NCBI GenBank assembly: GCA_938092015.1
Contig: CALKOT010000054.1
Span: 1 to 64,000, forward strand
Reading direction: 5' to 3'
DNA from: an uncultured Paracoccaceae bacterium
GTDB taxonomy: Bacteria; Pseudomonadota; Alphaproteobacteria; Rhodobacterales; Rhodobacteraceae
DNA: 64,000 nt
Shown: piece after piece, positions 1 to 7,644 of the stretch
Layout of the letters: the number at the start of each line of letters is the position of its first letter
Numbering within the stretch: position 1 is the stretch's first letter
Notes under the pieces: generated by a model
Database searches by the model: none
Told to the model about the DNA's origin: nothing
Seen by the model: only the letters and a program-made list of their open reading frames with translations
Translations under genes and position numbers: made by a program

Positions 1-327
1 TTTCATCAGCTGCACGCCTTCGGTCCATCCGGCGATTACGCCGTTCAGGGGGAATTCGATGGTCTGGCCACGGTCGCGGCTGCTGTCGAATTTTTTACCG
101 TCGATCAGTGTGCCGGTATAGTGCACCTCAACAGTGTCAGAAGCGCTAGGTTGTGCGCCGTCGCCTTCGTTCAGCACTTTGTACTGAAGGCTGCTATCGG
201 TGACGGTCACGCCGTCTTTTGCTGCATTTTCTTCAAGGTAATCCACGTTAGGCTCCGCATTTAAGGTTAAAGGGGCGATCAGGCCGCCAATTAGCGCAAG
301 GCGCGCAATGAAGGAAGTCGCTCGCAT
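1..327 (-). CDS. FKBP-type peptidyl-prolyl cis-trans isomerase (N-terminal part)
   Basis: The frame runs off the left edge, leaving the first 109 residues. A hydrophobic N-terminus (ATSFIARLALIGGLIAP) followed by polar sequence looks like a signal peptide, so the protein is probably periplasmic. After about 25 mature residues come FKBP hallmarks: VHYTGTLIDGKKFDSS, and VIAGWTEGVQLM at the edge. FKBPs catalyse proline isomerisation during protein folding. Its ATG overlaps the stop of the upstream flavin reductase by one base (TGATG), so it is the last visible gene of the minus-strand operon and probably translationally coupled. A link to the catabolic genes is not evident. Confidence 0.85.
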   Translation of the reverse strand, partial: MRATSFIARLALIGGLIAPLTLNAEPNVDYLEENAAKDGVTVTDSSLQYKVLNEGDGAQPSASDTVEVHYTGTLIDGKKFDSSRDRGQTIEFPLNGVIAGWTEGVQLMK

Positions 328-1487
328 CAGAGTTTCGGTAGCGCGGCAAGTTCCGGGTCAGTCGCGATGCCTTTGACAGCGCCGCGTCGTTTGTCCAGCC
401 ACCAGCCGTATTGTTCTGGCCACTCATCGAAGGTTTCAATGCCCAGTTCTTCGGCTGCATGATGCGCCCAGAACGGGTCTTTCAATGCTTCGCGGCCCAC
501 GGCGATCAGATCGGCGCGGCCTTCCATCAGCGCCTGCTCGGCGACTTCGCCGGTCAGGATCAGGCCGACAGCCATGGTCGGGATGTCCGCTTCGGTTCGC
601 ACGCGGGCGGAATATGGCGTCTGGAACCCAACACCGCGCCTGCCTGGCGCGGCCGTTGCGCCTTGCGATGTGTTGCCCATGGATGAGCAGTCGACGATAT
701 CGATGCCCAGCTTTTTCAGCTCAGATGCAAAGACGACGCTTTCATCCAGCGTCCAGCCACCTTCAACGCCGTCAACGGATGAAATGCGGACAAACAGCGG
801 CTTCTCCGCTGGCCATGCAGACCTGACTGACTTGGCGACCGCCAAAGGCGCCGCCATCCGCCGGGCCAGATCGCCGCCCCAACTGTCAGTGCGCTTATTG
901 GACAGGGGCGAGAGAAAGGTCTGCAACAGATAGCCATGCGCGCAGTGCAATTCGATGAAATCGCAGCCGATGTCATCGCAACGACGCGCGGCAGCTGTGA
1001 AGTCTTTGATCAGCTGAAAGATATCGCCTTCGCTCATCTCAGCAGGGGTCAGCCAGCCATCATCCAGCGCCTTTGCTGACGGGCCGACGACGCGCCACGG
1101 CAGATCACCGCGTGCAGCGTCAGCTTCACCGACTGGACCATTACCAAACCACGGGCGCTGCATTGAGGCTTTGCGACCAGCATGGGCCAATTGGACGCCT
1201 GCTTTGGCGCCGTTGGCCTGAATGAACTCAATTGTCGGTTTCAACGCCGTAGCATGGGCGCCTGACCAAATGCCGAGATCACCATGGGTGATCTTGCCCC
1301 GTTCCTGCACCGCTGCAGCCTCAGTCATCACCGCACCTGCGCCGCCAAGAGCGAATTTGCCGAGATGAACGAGGTGCCAGTTCGACGCGAGGCCGCCTTC
1401 AGCCGAATAGGTGCACATTGGTGCGATGACGACGCGGTTCTTAAAGGTGATATTCCGCAGTTTGTAGGGCGAAAAGAGCATGCTCAT
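327..1487 (-). CDS. NADH:flavin oxidoreductase, old yellow enzyme family (YqjM/NamA type)
   Basis: The protein has 386 residues, a full-length single-domain OYE TIM barrel. Visible family features are the start LFSPYKLRNITFKNRVVIAPMCTYSAEGG, of which APMCTYSAEG carries the cysteine that tunes the flavin in the YqjM class, then VQLAHAGRKAS, then DFIELHCAHGYLLQTFLSP with the substrate-binding histidine region, and an AVGLILTGE/AVGREALKDP C-terminus for FMN phosphate binding. OYEs reduce activated C=C bonds with NAD(P)H. An AGGAG lies 8 bases before the ATG, which overlaps the upstream crotonase stop by 4 bases. In context it is likely an enoyl-CoA or enone reductase step; the substrate is unknown. 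Confidence 0.9.
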   Translation of the reverse strand: MSMLFSPYKLRNITFKNRVVIAPMCTYSAEGGLASNWHLVHLGKFALGGAGAVMTEAAAVQERGKITHGDLGIWSGAHATALKPTIEFIQANGAKAGVQLAHAGRKASMQRPWFGNGPVGEADAARGDLPWRVVGPSAKALDDGWLTPAEMSEGDIFQLIKDFTAAARRCDDIGCDFIELHCAHGYLLQTFLSPLSNKRTDSWGGDLARRMAAPLAVAKSVRSAWPAEKPLFVRISSVDGVEGGWTLDESVVFASELKKLGIDIVDCSSMGNTSQGATAAPGRRGVGFQTPYSARVRTEADIPTMAVGLILTGEVAEQALMEGRADLIAVGREALKDPFWAHHAAEELGIETFDEWPEQYGWWLDKRRGAVKGIATDPELAALPKL

Positions 1488-2275
1488 TGCTGGAACTCCT
1501 GTATCCGCCGGGCGCGCGTCTGCACTTTTTCGCGGTTCTCACCGATTTCATTCTGGCTGACGCCCGGCATGTGAGCGTCGAACACTTCAATCTCGCGCGC
1601 CAGTCCTTCCGCATAGGTCGTCTCAGCACTGGCTTCGATCAGGCCTTTAATGCGCGCGGCTGCGACGGGATCAGTCTCAGCCGCATCATTCGCCAGTTCC
1701 AGCGCACGGGTCATCAGGTGGCCTGCAGGAACGGCTTCATTCACCAGCCCCCATTCGGCGGCCTTGTCTGCGCGAACATACTCACCTGTCAGGCTCATTT
1801 GTTTTGCGCGGTTCATGCCGATGAGATGCGGCAGAACCTGGCTCAGGCCCCAGCCAGGCGTGATGCCAACGCGGGCATGCGTGTCAGCGAACTGCGCTTG
1901 GTCCGAAGCGATCACGATGTCGCCCAGCAGTGCCAGTTCCAGTCCGCCCGTTACGGCAAAGCCATTCACTGCGGTAATGATGACATGCGGACAGGCGCGC
2001 ATGATGCCGCTAAGGCTGTCAGGCCCGTGCCAGATCCGCTGATCTTTGGCGGCAGGGTCAGAGGCAAGCTCTTTCAGGTCAACGCCAGCGCTGAACGCGC
2101 GACCGGCGCCAGTCAGCACGATGGCGCGCAGACTGTCATCGGCGGACAACTGGCGAAAGCACTGGCGCAGCTCATCCTCTAAAGCCAACGAAAGGGCGTT
2201 CAACTGTTTGGGTCGGTTCATCGTGACGGTGATGACCGCGCCGTCGCGGTAGGTGGTCAGAAGCCTAAACTGCAT
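1484..2275 (-). CDS. Enoyl-CoA hydratase/isomerase family protein (crotonase 2)
   Basis: The protein has 263 residues, the usual crotonase length. The N-terminal MNRPKQLNALSLALEDEL motif and the oxyanion-hole segments GAGRAFSAGVDLKEL and NGFAVTGGLELALLGDIVIAS are present. The catalytic-loop region reads DTHARVGITPGWGLSQVLP; hydratases usually carry Glu in both active-site positions, and here the second region reads GITPGWG, so hydratase chemistry is plausible but not certain. It starts 3 bases after the stop of crotonase 1 and overlaps the OYE gene by 4 bases, so it is an internal operon gene. It probably acts on a CoA thioester of the same pathway as its two crotonase neighbours. Confidence 0.9.
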   Translation of the reverse strand: MQFRLLTTYRDGAVITVTMNRPKQLNALSLALEDELRQCFRQLSADDSLRAIVLTGAGRAFSAGVDLKELASDPAAKDQRIWHGPDSLSGIMRACPHVIITAVNGFAVTGGLELALLGDIVIASDQAQFADTHARVGITPGWGLSQVLPHLIGMNRAKQMSLTGEYVRADKAAEWGLVNEAVPAGHLMTRALELANDAAETDPVAAARIKGLIEASAETTYAEGLAREIEVFDAHMPGVSQNEIGENREKVQTRARRIQEFQQ

Positions 2276-2278
2276 GGC

Positions 2279-3067
2279 CTAGCTCCCCTCAAAGTCAGGT
2301 TTTTCCTTGTGAAGGAAAGACTTGATGCCATGTGGCGCATCATGCCCGCGCATGAGGGAAGAGATTGAGATACTTTCCTTGTCCAGTTGCGCTTCCATCT
2401 CACCCGAGAACGCGGTCAGGGCGAGGCGCTTAACGCCGCCATAGGCCGCCGTTGGGCCACCAGCGAATTTGCGCGCCATCTTCATGGCTTCGTCCATCAG
2501 ATCGTCATGGGGGACGACGCGGCTGACCATGCCCCAGTCGCAGGCTTCTTCAGCGGTCAGCATCCGGTTGGTCATCTGCAGCTCTTTCGCGCGCAGAAGG
2601 CCGACGTGCTTAGCGAGGAAGTAGGTGGAAGAGCCATCGGGCGTCAAAGCAGAGGCAGTATAGGCCGAGATGAATTTCGCTTTGTCGGACGAGATTACGT
2701 AGTCGCCCGCCAAAACCAGACTGAACCCGCCGCCGCCTGCCGTGCCATTCACCGCCACGATCAACGGCGCGTCCATCTTGGAAAGCCGGATGACGCCGGC
2801 ATGCAACAGGGTCGCCATCTCTAAGAGGTGAGCTTCTTGGTCATCGCCCGCAGAGTCCATCTCGGCCAGATCACCGCCGCCGCAGAACAGTTTGCCCGTC
2901 GCGGTCATCACAACGCAGCGGATGTCGTCATTCGTATCGCAGATGATGGAAACCTTGTGCAGCTCCTCTGCCATTTTGGCGTTAAGCGCGTTTGCGTTGT
3001 CGGGCCGGTTCAGCGTGATGGTCGCGATATTGTCCGCGATCCCAAAATTCAGTGTCTCATAGCTCAT
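2279..3067 (-). CDS. Enoyl-CoA hydratase/isomerase family protein (crotonase 1)
   Basis: I take the start at 3067 (MSYETLNFG), which has GGAG nine bases upstream; a longer in-frame start at 3118 would add 17 arginine-rich residues atypical of the family. The resulting 262-residue protein shows ITLNRPDNANALNAKMAEEL, GKLFCGGGDLAEM and NGTAGGGGFSLVLAGDYVISS, the CoA-binding and oxyanion-hole motifs. The stretch SAYTASALTPDGSSTYFLAKHVG resembles the PaaG-like isomerase branch, where Asp in LTPDGSS is typical, so an isomerase is possible. It is the first gene of the echA-echA-OYE-FKBP operon, just after a terminator at 3122-3150. Confidence 0.9.
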   Translation of the reverse strand: MSYETLNFGIADNIATITLNRPDNANALNAKMAEELHKVSIICDTNDDIRCVVMTATGKLFCGGGDLAEMDSAGDDQEAHLLEMATLLHAGVIRLSKMDAPLIVAVNGTAGGGGFSLVLAGDYVISSDKAKFISAYTASALTPDGSSTYFLAKHVGLLRAKELQMTNRMLTAEEACDWGMVSRVVPHDDLMDEAMKMARKFAGGPTAAYGGVKRLALTAFSGEMEAQLDKESISISSLMRGHDAPHGIKSFLHKEKPDFEGS

Positions 3068-3121
3068 GATATCGTCTCCCTTTGGGCGTATCTGACGGCG
3101 TCTTGCGCGCCGCTGCAAATG

Positions 3122-3150
3122 AAAAAACCGATCCGGGGATGCCGGACCGG
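3122..3150 (-). terminator. Rho-independent terminator, minus strand
   Basis: On the minus strand a stem CCGGTCCGG / CCGGATCGG (8 of 9 pairs, 5-base loop) is followed directly by six Ts (3127 to 3122). It lies between the nitronate-monooxygenase-like gene and crotonase 1, so it separates hxlR-nmo transcripts from the crotonase operon, perhaps with read-through. Confidence 0.75.
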
Positions 3151-3228
3151 CCTGTGTCGTGACAAGTCAAACCCGGCGTCACCGGATTTCCTCGTGGCTT
3201 GGGATCGCTGCGCGGTGGTAACTTTCGA

Positions 3229-3261
3229 CACATAGATGGAGCGGTCGTCCGCATCTATGTG
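3229..3261. repeat. Perfect 10-bp inverted repeat downstream of the nmo gene
   Basis: CACATAGATG at 3229-3238 is the exact inverse of CATCTATGTG at 3252-3261, with 13 bases between. There is no T-run, so it may be an RNA-stabilising hairpin at the 3' end of the nmo transcript or a protein-binding site. The next hairpin (3122-3150) is the better terminator. Confidence 0.55.
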
Positions 3262-3289
3262 CCTCGAAAATTCCTGCCTTAAGCATCAA

Positions 3290-4267
3290 TCAGGCGGCAT
3301 TCATACCTTTGAGGCGCTGAGCGATCAGTTCGTCCGCTTCTGACATGATCCGATCGATCAACTCTTTGCAGGTCGGCACGTCATTGATTAGGCCTGCAAC
3401 CATGCCGCAGGACCAGACGCCGATGTCCATGTCGCCGTCCATCATCACCTTTGGATAGACACCAGCGACGTCGGGCAGGATGTCATCAAACTGCAGATCT
3501 GCGCCTTTTTCTTTCTCCATGGCCAGAACACGCTTAGTCGCCTTGTTGTTCAAGACGCGCTCGGTGTTGCGTAGAGGGCGCATGACGAGGCGGGTGTCGA
3601 GTTCTGAGGCGGCCACGATTGCGTCTTTGACGTTCTGGTGGATTGGCGCTTCCTTGGTGCACATGAAACGGGTGCCCATGTTCATGCCCTCAGCGCCCAT
3701 CGCGAGGCTGGCGACGAGAGACCGCGCGTCTGCCTGACCACCGGACGAAACAAACGGAATCTCCAGCTCATCCGCCGCGCGGGGGAGGAGGATCATGTTC
3801 GGGATATCATCTTCACCCGGATGCCCGCCGCATTCAAAACCGTCGACAGAAACAGCGTCGCAGCCGATTTCCTGCGCTTTCAGGCTGTGGCGCACAGACG
3901 TACACTTGTGGATCACCTTGATCCCGGCATCTTTCAGGTAAGGCAGTACCTGAACCGGATTGCGGCCTGCGGTTTCCACCACCTTCACGCCGCCTTCGAT
4001 GATTGCTTTCACGTAGCCGGGGTAATCGGGTGAGGCGACCGTTGGCAGGAAGGTAAGGTTCACCGCGAACGGTTTGTCCGTCATATCGTTGCACTTGGCG
4101 ATTTCGTTCGCGAGATCGGCGGGTGTTTTCTGCGTCAGGCCGGTGATTGTGCCAAGGCCACCTGCGTTGGATACGGCGGCGGCAAGCTCAGCAAAGCCGA
4201 CATAGTGCATGCCGCCCTGAATGATTGGGTGCTCGATGTTGAAAAGTTCTGTGATGGCGGTTTTCAT
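3290..4267 (-). CDS. Nitronate monooxygenase / 2-nitropropane dioxygenase-like flavoprotein
   Basis: The protein has 325 residues forming one FMN-binding TIM barrel. The N-terminus FNIEHPIIQGGMHYVG and AAAVSNAGGLGTITG are family signatures; GFECGGHPGEDDIPN carries the histidine of the GGH motif, and SSGGQADARSLVASLAMGAEGMNMGTRF is the phosphate-binding end of the barrel. True nitronate oxidases, FabK-type enoyl reductases and steroid-ring enoyl reductases share this fold, so nitronate chemistry is not established. Placement among crotonases and reductases favours a CoA-substrate reductase or dehydrogenase (inference). Its ATG overlaps the hxlR stop by 4 bases, so the regulator and this enzyme are co-translated. 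Confidence 0.85.
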   Translation of the reverse strand: MKTAITELFNIEHPIIQGGMHYVGFAELAAAVSNAGGLGTITGLTQKTPADLANEIAKCNDMTDKPFAVNLTFLPTVASPDYPGYVKAIIEGGVKVVETAGRNPVQVLPYLKDAGIKVIHKCTSVRHSLKAQEIGCDAVSVDGFECGGHPGEDDIPNMILLPRAADELEIPFVSSGGQADARSLVASLAMGAEGMNMGTRFMCTKEAPIHQNVKDAIVAASELDTRLVMRPLRNTERVLNNKATKRVLAMEKEKGADLQFDDILPDVAGVYPKVMMDGDMDIGVWSCGMVAGLINDVPTCKELIDRIMSEADELIAQRLKGMNAA

Positions 4268-4743
4268 GAGTTCTTCCTCATAGCTTGGCGTTCAGTATCA
4301 AAGGGTTCGGATAAGCGGGGCTCTGCATCATGGGCAGCCATTGGCTCGCCGCATTCAGAGCAGGTCATTTGGGGCTCAGTCACATGGCCGCAGGATTTGT
4401 GGACGATTTCCACCGGGGCGGGGCCGTCGCCAAGCCATTTGTCGCCCCATTGCTTGAGGGTGATTACGGCTGGCCATAACTCTCGGCCCATGGCGGTCAT
4501 GCGGTACTCAAAACGCACGGGACGTTCGGAATAGGCCTCTTTGCGAATGACGCCTTCCGCCTCAAGCTTTTTCAACCGTTGCGATAGAAGGGCGGCGGAT
4601 GCGCCCGTCTGGCGCTGAAAATCGTCAAAGCGGCGGCCGCCCAGAAACATCTCGCGCAGGATCATGAAGGTCCATTCATCGCCGACCAGCGACACGGCGC
4701 GGGCGATAGTGCAGGTTTGTCTGGCAAGGTCGGCGCGGGCCAT
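4264..4743 (-). CDS. HxlR-family winged-helix transcriptional regulator with C-terminal Zn-ribbon-like tail
   Basis: The protein has 159 residues. Residues 10-100 are the HxlR winged helix: TCTIARAVSLVGDEWTFMILRE, FDDFQRQTGASAALLSQRLKKLEAEGVI and the wing RPVRFEYRMTAMGREL. HxlR proteins usually stop near 110 residues; here about 50 more follow, with KSCGHVTEPQMTCSECGEPM, a Cys-His and Cys-x2-Cys set that may bind zinc. It is divergent from the tautomerase operon, with a palindrome at 4785-4797 between them, so it probably regulates both arms. An effector is unknown. Confidence 0.87.
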   Translation of the reverse strand: MARADLARQTCTIARAVSLVGDEWTFMILREMFLGGRRFDDFQRQTGASAALLSQRLKKLEAEGVIRKEAYSERPVRFEYRMTAMGRELWPAVITLKQWGDKWLGDGPAPVEIVHKSCGHVTEPQMTCSECGEPMAAHDAEPRLSEPFDTERQAMRKNS

Positions 4744-4784
4744 TGTTTAGCTTTCGCAGGGTCACTTCAGTTTCTGAATTGACT

Positions 4785-4797
4785 AACTTCTAAAGTT
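4785..4797. promoter_or_regulatory. Candidate HxlR operator in the divergent promoter region
   Basis: AACTT-CTA-AAGTT is a perfect palindrome with a 3-base centre, in the 95-bp gap between hxlR (minus) and the tautomerase gene (plus). A TTGACT hexamer at 4779-4784 abuts it, compatible with a -35 element, but no good -10 box is visible. HxlR regulators typically bind such short palindromes; binding here is inferred. Confidence 0.4.
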
Positions 4798-4838
4798 GAA
4801 GTCTCCTCTCTGTCAAATGAAACCCAAGGGAAACGCAG

Positions 4839-5201
4839 ATGCCTGTGATCCGTATTGAAGTGCCGAAAGGTACGCCTGACGACACCCAGTTGAAGATCCG
4901 CGCCGATGTGAAAGAGGCGGTTCTGAAGACCCTCGCGCCGAAGGAAACCAAGTACGATTATGTCGCCGTGCGCGAAGTGGTCGGGATCATCGGCGACGGT
5001 GTTCCGCTGGTCGAAGTTGATCTCAGGCCAGGCCGAGAGCCCGCACGCAAGAAGGCGCTGGTCGACGCAATCGCAGCGATCCTGAAAGCAGAAATGGGCA
5101 TTGTTGCGGAGGATGTTTATGTCCTTTTCCGTGAAACCCCCGCTGAAAATCACTACACAGGTGGCACGCCCTTGCCCGCATGGGTTCCAGCAGACGTCTA
5201 G
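4839..5201 (+). CDS. Tautomerase-superfamily protein (4-oxalocrotonate tautomerase-like)
   Basis: The protein has 120 residues starting MPVIRIEVPKGTPDD, so removal of Met exposes the catalytic Pro1 typical of this superfamily. A beta-alpha-beta pattern ends with AEMGIVAEDVYVLFRETPAENHYTGG. The length is about twice that of a 62-residue 4-OT subunit, as in several longer single-chain or dimer-forming tautomerases. AAGGGAAACGCAG supplies a ribosome binding site. It is the first gene of the plus-strand arm and probably converts an enol or unsaturated keto intermediate. The substrate is not known. Confidence 0.8.
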   Translation: MPVIRIEVPKGTPDDTQLKIRADVKEAVLKTLAPKETKYDYVAVREVVGIIGDGVPLVEVDLRPGREPARKKALVDAIAAILKAEMGIVAEDVYVLFRETPAENHYTGGTPLPAWVPADV

Positions 5202-5213
5202 AGAAATAGCGAA

Positions 5214-6218
5214 ATGACCAACACCCAGGTTATCATCAAAGAGCTGCCGCAAGGCGAACTCACCCAAGACCATTTCGAAGTCCGGACTGGTGAAATGCCG
5301 ACATGCGCCGACGACGGTTTGGTCGTCAAAACCCTGCTGATGTCTATCGACGCTGCAAACCGGGCTTGGATGCAGGGCGCGACCTACCGCGAGGCGATCC
5401 TGGCAGGCGATGTCATGCACACCTATTCGCTGTGCGAAGTGGTGGAGAGTAAATCAGACCGCTTCGCCCCCGGCGACATTGTCGCGACCGAGGCGCGCTG
5501 GGCCGAATATTGCGCCGTACCCGCCAAGGCAGCGCAGAAAATGCCGACTGACGTGCCGCTGCAAAACCTCCTCTCCGTCTATGGGATAGCGGGGAAGACC
5601 GCCTATCATGGGTTGATGGGCATCGGACGGCCAGAGGCAGGGGAAACAGTGCTTGTTTCAGCCGCCGCCGGATCGGTCGGCGCCTATGTCGGCCAGATCG
5701 CCAAGGCATGGGGATGCCGGGCTGTTGGCGTCGCAGGTGGCGCAGAAAAGTGCCAATGGGTTGTCGATGAGCTGGGCTTTGATGCTTGCGTCGACTACCG
5801 GGATCCGGGCTTTTTCAAGCTGCTGAAAGAGGCATGCCCCCAAGGCATCGACATCTATTTTGACAATGTCGGCGGCAAGGTTTTGGAGACGACCCTGTTT
5901 CAGATGAACGACAAGGGCCGCGTCGTTTGCTGTGGCGCGGTCAGCCAATATGACGGTTCGGCCCCGTCCGGCCCACGCAATCTGCCCGGTATGATCGTGG
6001 TCAAGCGCCTCAGGATGGAAGGGTTCATTGTAATGGACTTTCACCGTGAGGACGCGGAAGCGATGCGCAACCTGACCCGCTGGGTTGAGGAAGGTCGCGT
6101 GAAGGTCATCGAAGACGTCGTTGAAGGCATCGAAAACGCACCTGCCGCCCTGATCGGCCTGCTTCATGGTGAAAACAGAGGCAAACGAATGGTTCGGGTC
6201 GCGCCCGATCCAGCATGA
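5214..6218 (+). CDS. Zinc-independent MDR-family NADP-dependent oxidoreductase (CurA/prostaglandin-reductase-like)
   Basis: The protein has 334 residues. It carries a GroES-like N-terminal domain (VVKTLLMSIDAANRAWM), then TVLVSAAAGSVGAYVGQIAKAWGCRAVGVAGG, the NADP-binding Rossmann motif AAxGxVG. The downstream FDNVGGKVLETTLFQMNDKGRVVCCGAVSQYD matches the double-bond-reductase branch. Structural and catalytic zinc cysteines of alcohol dehydrogenases are absent. It follows the tautomerase by 12 bases. Family members reduce alpha,beta-unsaturated ketones or acyl-CoAs, which fits a second enone-reduction step in the pathway beside the OYE. Confidence 0.88.
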   Translation: MTNTQVIIKELPQGELTQDHFEVRTGEMPTCADDGLVVKTLLMSIDAANRAWMQGATYREAILAGDVMHTYSLCEVVESKSDRFAPGDIVATEARWAEYCAVPAKAAQKMPTDVPLQNLLSVYGIAGKTAYHGLMGIGRPEAGETVLVSAAAGSVGAYVGQIAKAWGCRAVGVAGGAEKCQWVVDELGFDACVDYRDPGFFKLLKEACPQGIDIYFDNVGGKVLETTLFQMNDKGRVVCCGAVSQYDGSAPSGPRNLPGMIVVKRLRMEGFIVMDFHREDAEAMRNLTRWVEEGRVKVIEDVVEGIENAPAALIGLLHGENRGKRMVRVAPDPA

Positions 6219-6228
6219 GGAGATCACA

Positions 6229-6831
6229 ATGAAAGTCTATTTCGCCCCCCAATCCCGCTCTGTCCGAACCGTCTGGCTGCTGGAAGAGATTGGTAAAGAC
6301 TATGAGCTTGAGCGCTTTACACTTGGCCAGAAGGAAATGCGCGGCCCAGAGTATCTGGAGATCAACCCAAATGGCCGGGTGCCAACGGTTGAGGATGGCG
6401 ATACGCTCATCTCAGAATCAACCGCCATCGCGCAGTATCTGGGCGCCAAATACGCCCCCGAACTGACGCCCGGCCCGGATGCGGCGAATTTCGCCGAATA
6501 CCTGCAGTGGCTGCACTACGCCGAAGGCATGATCATGCCGCCTATCAACACAATCGTGGTGGAGACGATCCTGCTGCCCCCAGACCGGCGCAATCCGGAC
6601 AATGCTGCACGGGCGATGAAACTGCTGAACCGTACCTTGCTGGCTGTCGAGGCGCATATGGACGGGCGCGAGTTTATCGCGGGCAGCTTCACTGTCGCCG
6701 ACACGATCACCGGCCATGCCGTCATCATGTCACGCCGTCTTGGCGGTGATTTCAGCGCTTTGCCGAACCTCAACGCCTATGCAGACCGGCTTGAGGCGCG
6801 TGAGGCGTTCAAGAAAGCGGATGCAGCGTAA
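6229..6831 (+). CDS. Glutathione S-transferase family protein
   Basis: I start at 6229 (MKVYFAPQSRS), with GAGGAG eight bases upstream; this gives 200 residues. Residues 1-75 form the thioredoxin-like domain, with the cis-Pro segment GRVPTVEDGD and the glutathione-contacting ESTAIAQYL. Residues 85-200 are the all-helical C-terminal domain, including EFIAGSFTVADTITGHAVI, the N-capping-box region. The stop shares a base with the start of the next crotonase (TAATG). It probably conjugates or isomerises a pathway intermediate using glutathione, or detoxifies a reactive enone. Confidence 0.88.
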   Translation: MKVYFAPQSRSVRTVWLLEEIGKDYELERFTLGQKEMRGPEYLEINPNGRVPTVEDGDTLISESTAIAQYLGAKYAPELTPGPDAANFAEYLQWLHYAEGMIMPPINTIVVETILLPPDRRNPDNAARAMKLLNRTLLAVEAHMDGREFIAGSFTVADTITGHAVIMSRRLGGDFSALPNLNAYADRLEAREAFKKADAA

Positions 6832-7643
6832 TGGCCCGGGCGGTTGATACAGGGACAGATCAGTTGCTGTGCGAGGTAGAAGACCACGTCGCCACCGTTT
6901 CATTCAACCGCCCAGACGTACGAAATGCGTTGGGAGACATCGTTACCCCAGCGCTGCGAGAAATCCTGCTGGTGCTGGAGGCGGACAGCGACGTTCGCGT
7001 CATCATTCTGACTGGCGTCGGCAAGGCGTTCTGCGCCGGTGGTGATATTAAGGGGATGGGCGGCGGTGCGCCTGACACTCGATCTGTCGATGAGAAAATC
7101 CGAGAGCTTCAGCACCGTCAACAGACCCTAACGCTCCGCCTGTTTGAACTGCCTAAACCGACGATTGCGGCCCTTCCCGGCGCAGTGGCGGGGGCAGGTA
7201 TGTCGATTGCGCTGGCCTGCGATATCCGTATCGGATCGGAAAAGGCGTTCTATGCGCCGGGCTTTGGCGCGGTTGGTCTGTCAGGCGATTATGGTGGATC
7301 GTGGCAGCTGACTCAGCTGGTCGGCCCGGCTAAGGCGAAAGAGATCTACTTCACCGGTCGACGCGTGCAGGCGGATGAGGCGCTGTCGCTCGGTCTGCTG
7401 AACGAATTGGTTGAGGGGGATGTGATGACCCGCACCCGCGAGCTCGCCCGCCAGATCGCAAATGGACCGCCACAGGCCATCAGCTACATGAAGCAGAACA
7501 TCAACCGCGCGGCCCAGGCCGATTTTAAGACCTGTCTGGATTGGGAGGCTGACCGCCTTGTCCGCGTCGCCCAGACCGTCGATCACAAAGAGGCCGTGCG
7601 CGCCTTTGTCGAAAAACGCGCGCCCGTCTTCAAGGGAACATGA
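6831..7643 (+). CDS. Enoyl-CoA hydratase/isomerase family protein (crotonase 3)
   Basis: The protein has 270 residues. Motifs are ATVSFNRPDVRNALGD, GVGKAFCAGGDIKGMGGG and LPGAVAGAGMSIALACDIRIGSE, followed by APGFGAVGLSGDYGGSWQL. The Asp in LSGDYG occupies the position of the second active-site acid in isomerase-like crotonases, so hydratase activity is uncertain. The C-terminal helices read ISYMKQNINRAAQADFKTCLDWEADR. It overlaps the GST stop by one base and is followed by the SDR one base later, in one transcript. Confidence 0.88.
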   Translation: MARAVDTGTDQLLCEVEDHVATVSFNRPDVRNALGDIVTPALREILLVLEADSDVRVIILTGVGKAFCAGGDIKGMGGGAPDTRSVDEKIRELQHRQQTLTLRLFELPKPTIAALPGAVAGAGMSIALACDIRIGSEKAFYAPGFGAVGLSGDYGGSWQLTQLVGPAKAKEIYFTGRRVQADEALSLGLLNELVEGDVMTRTRELARQIANGPPQAISYMKQNINRAAQADFKTCLDWEADRLVRVAQTVDHKEAVRAFVEKRAPVFKGT

Positions 7644-7644
7644 C

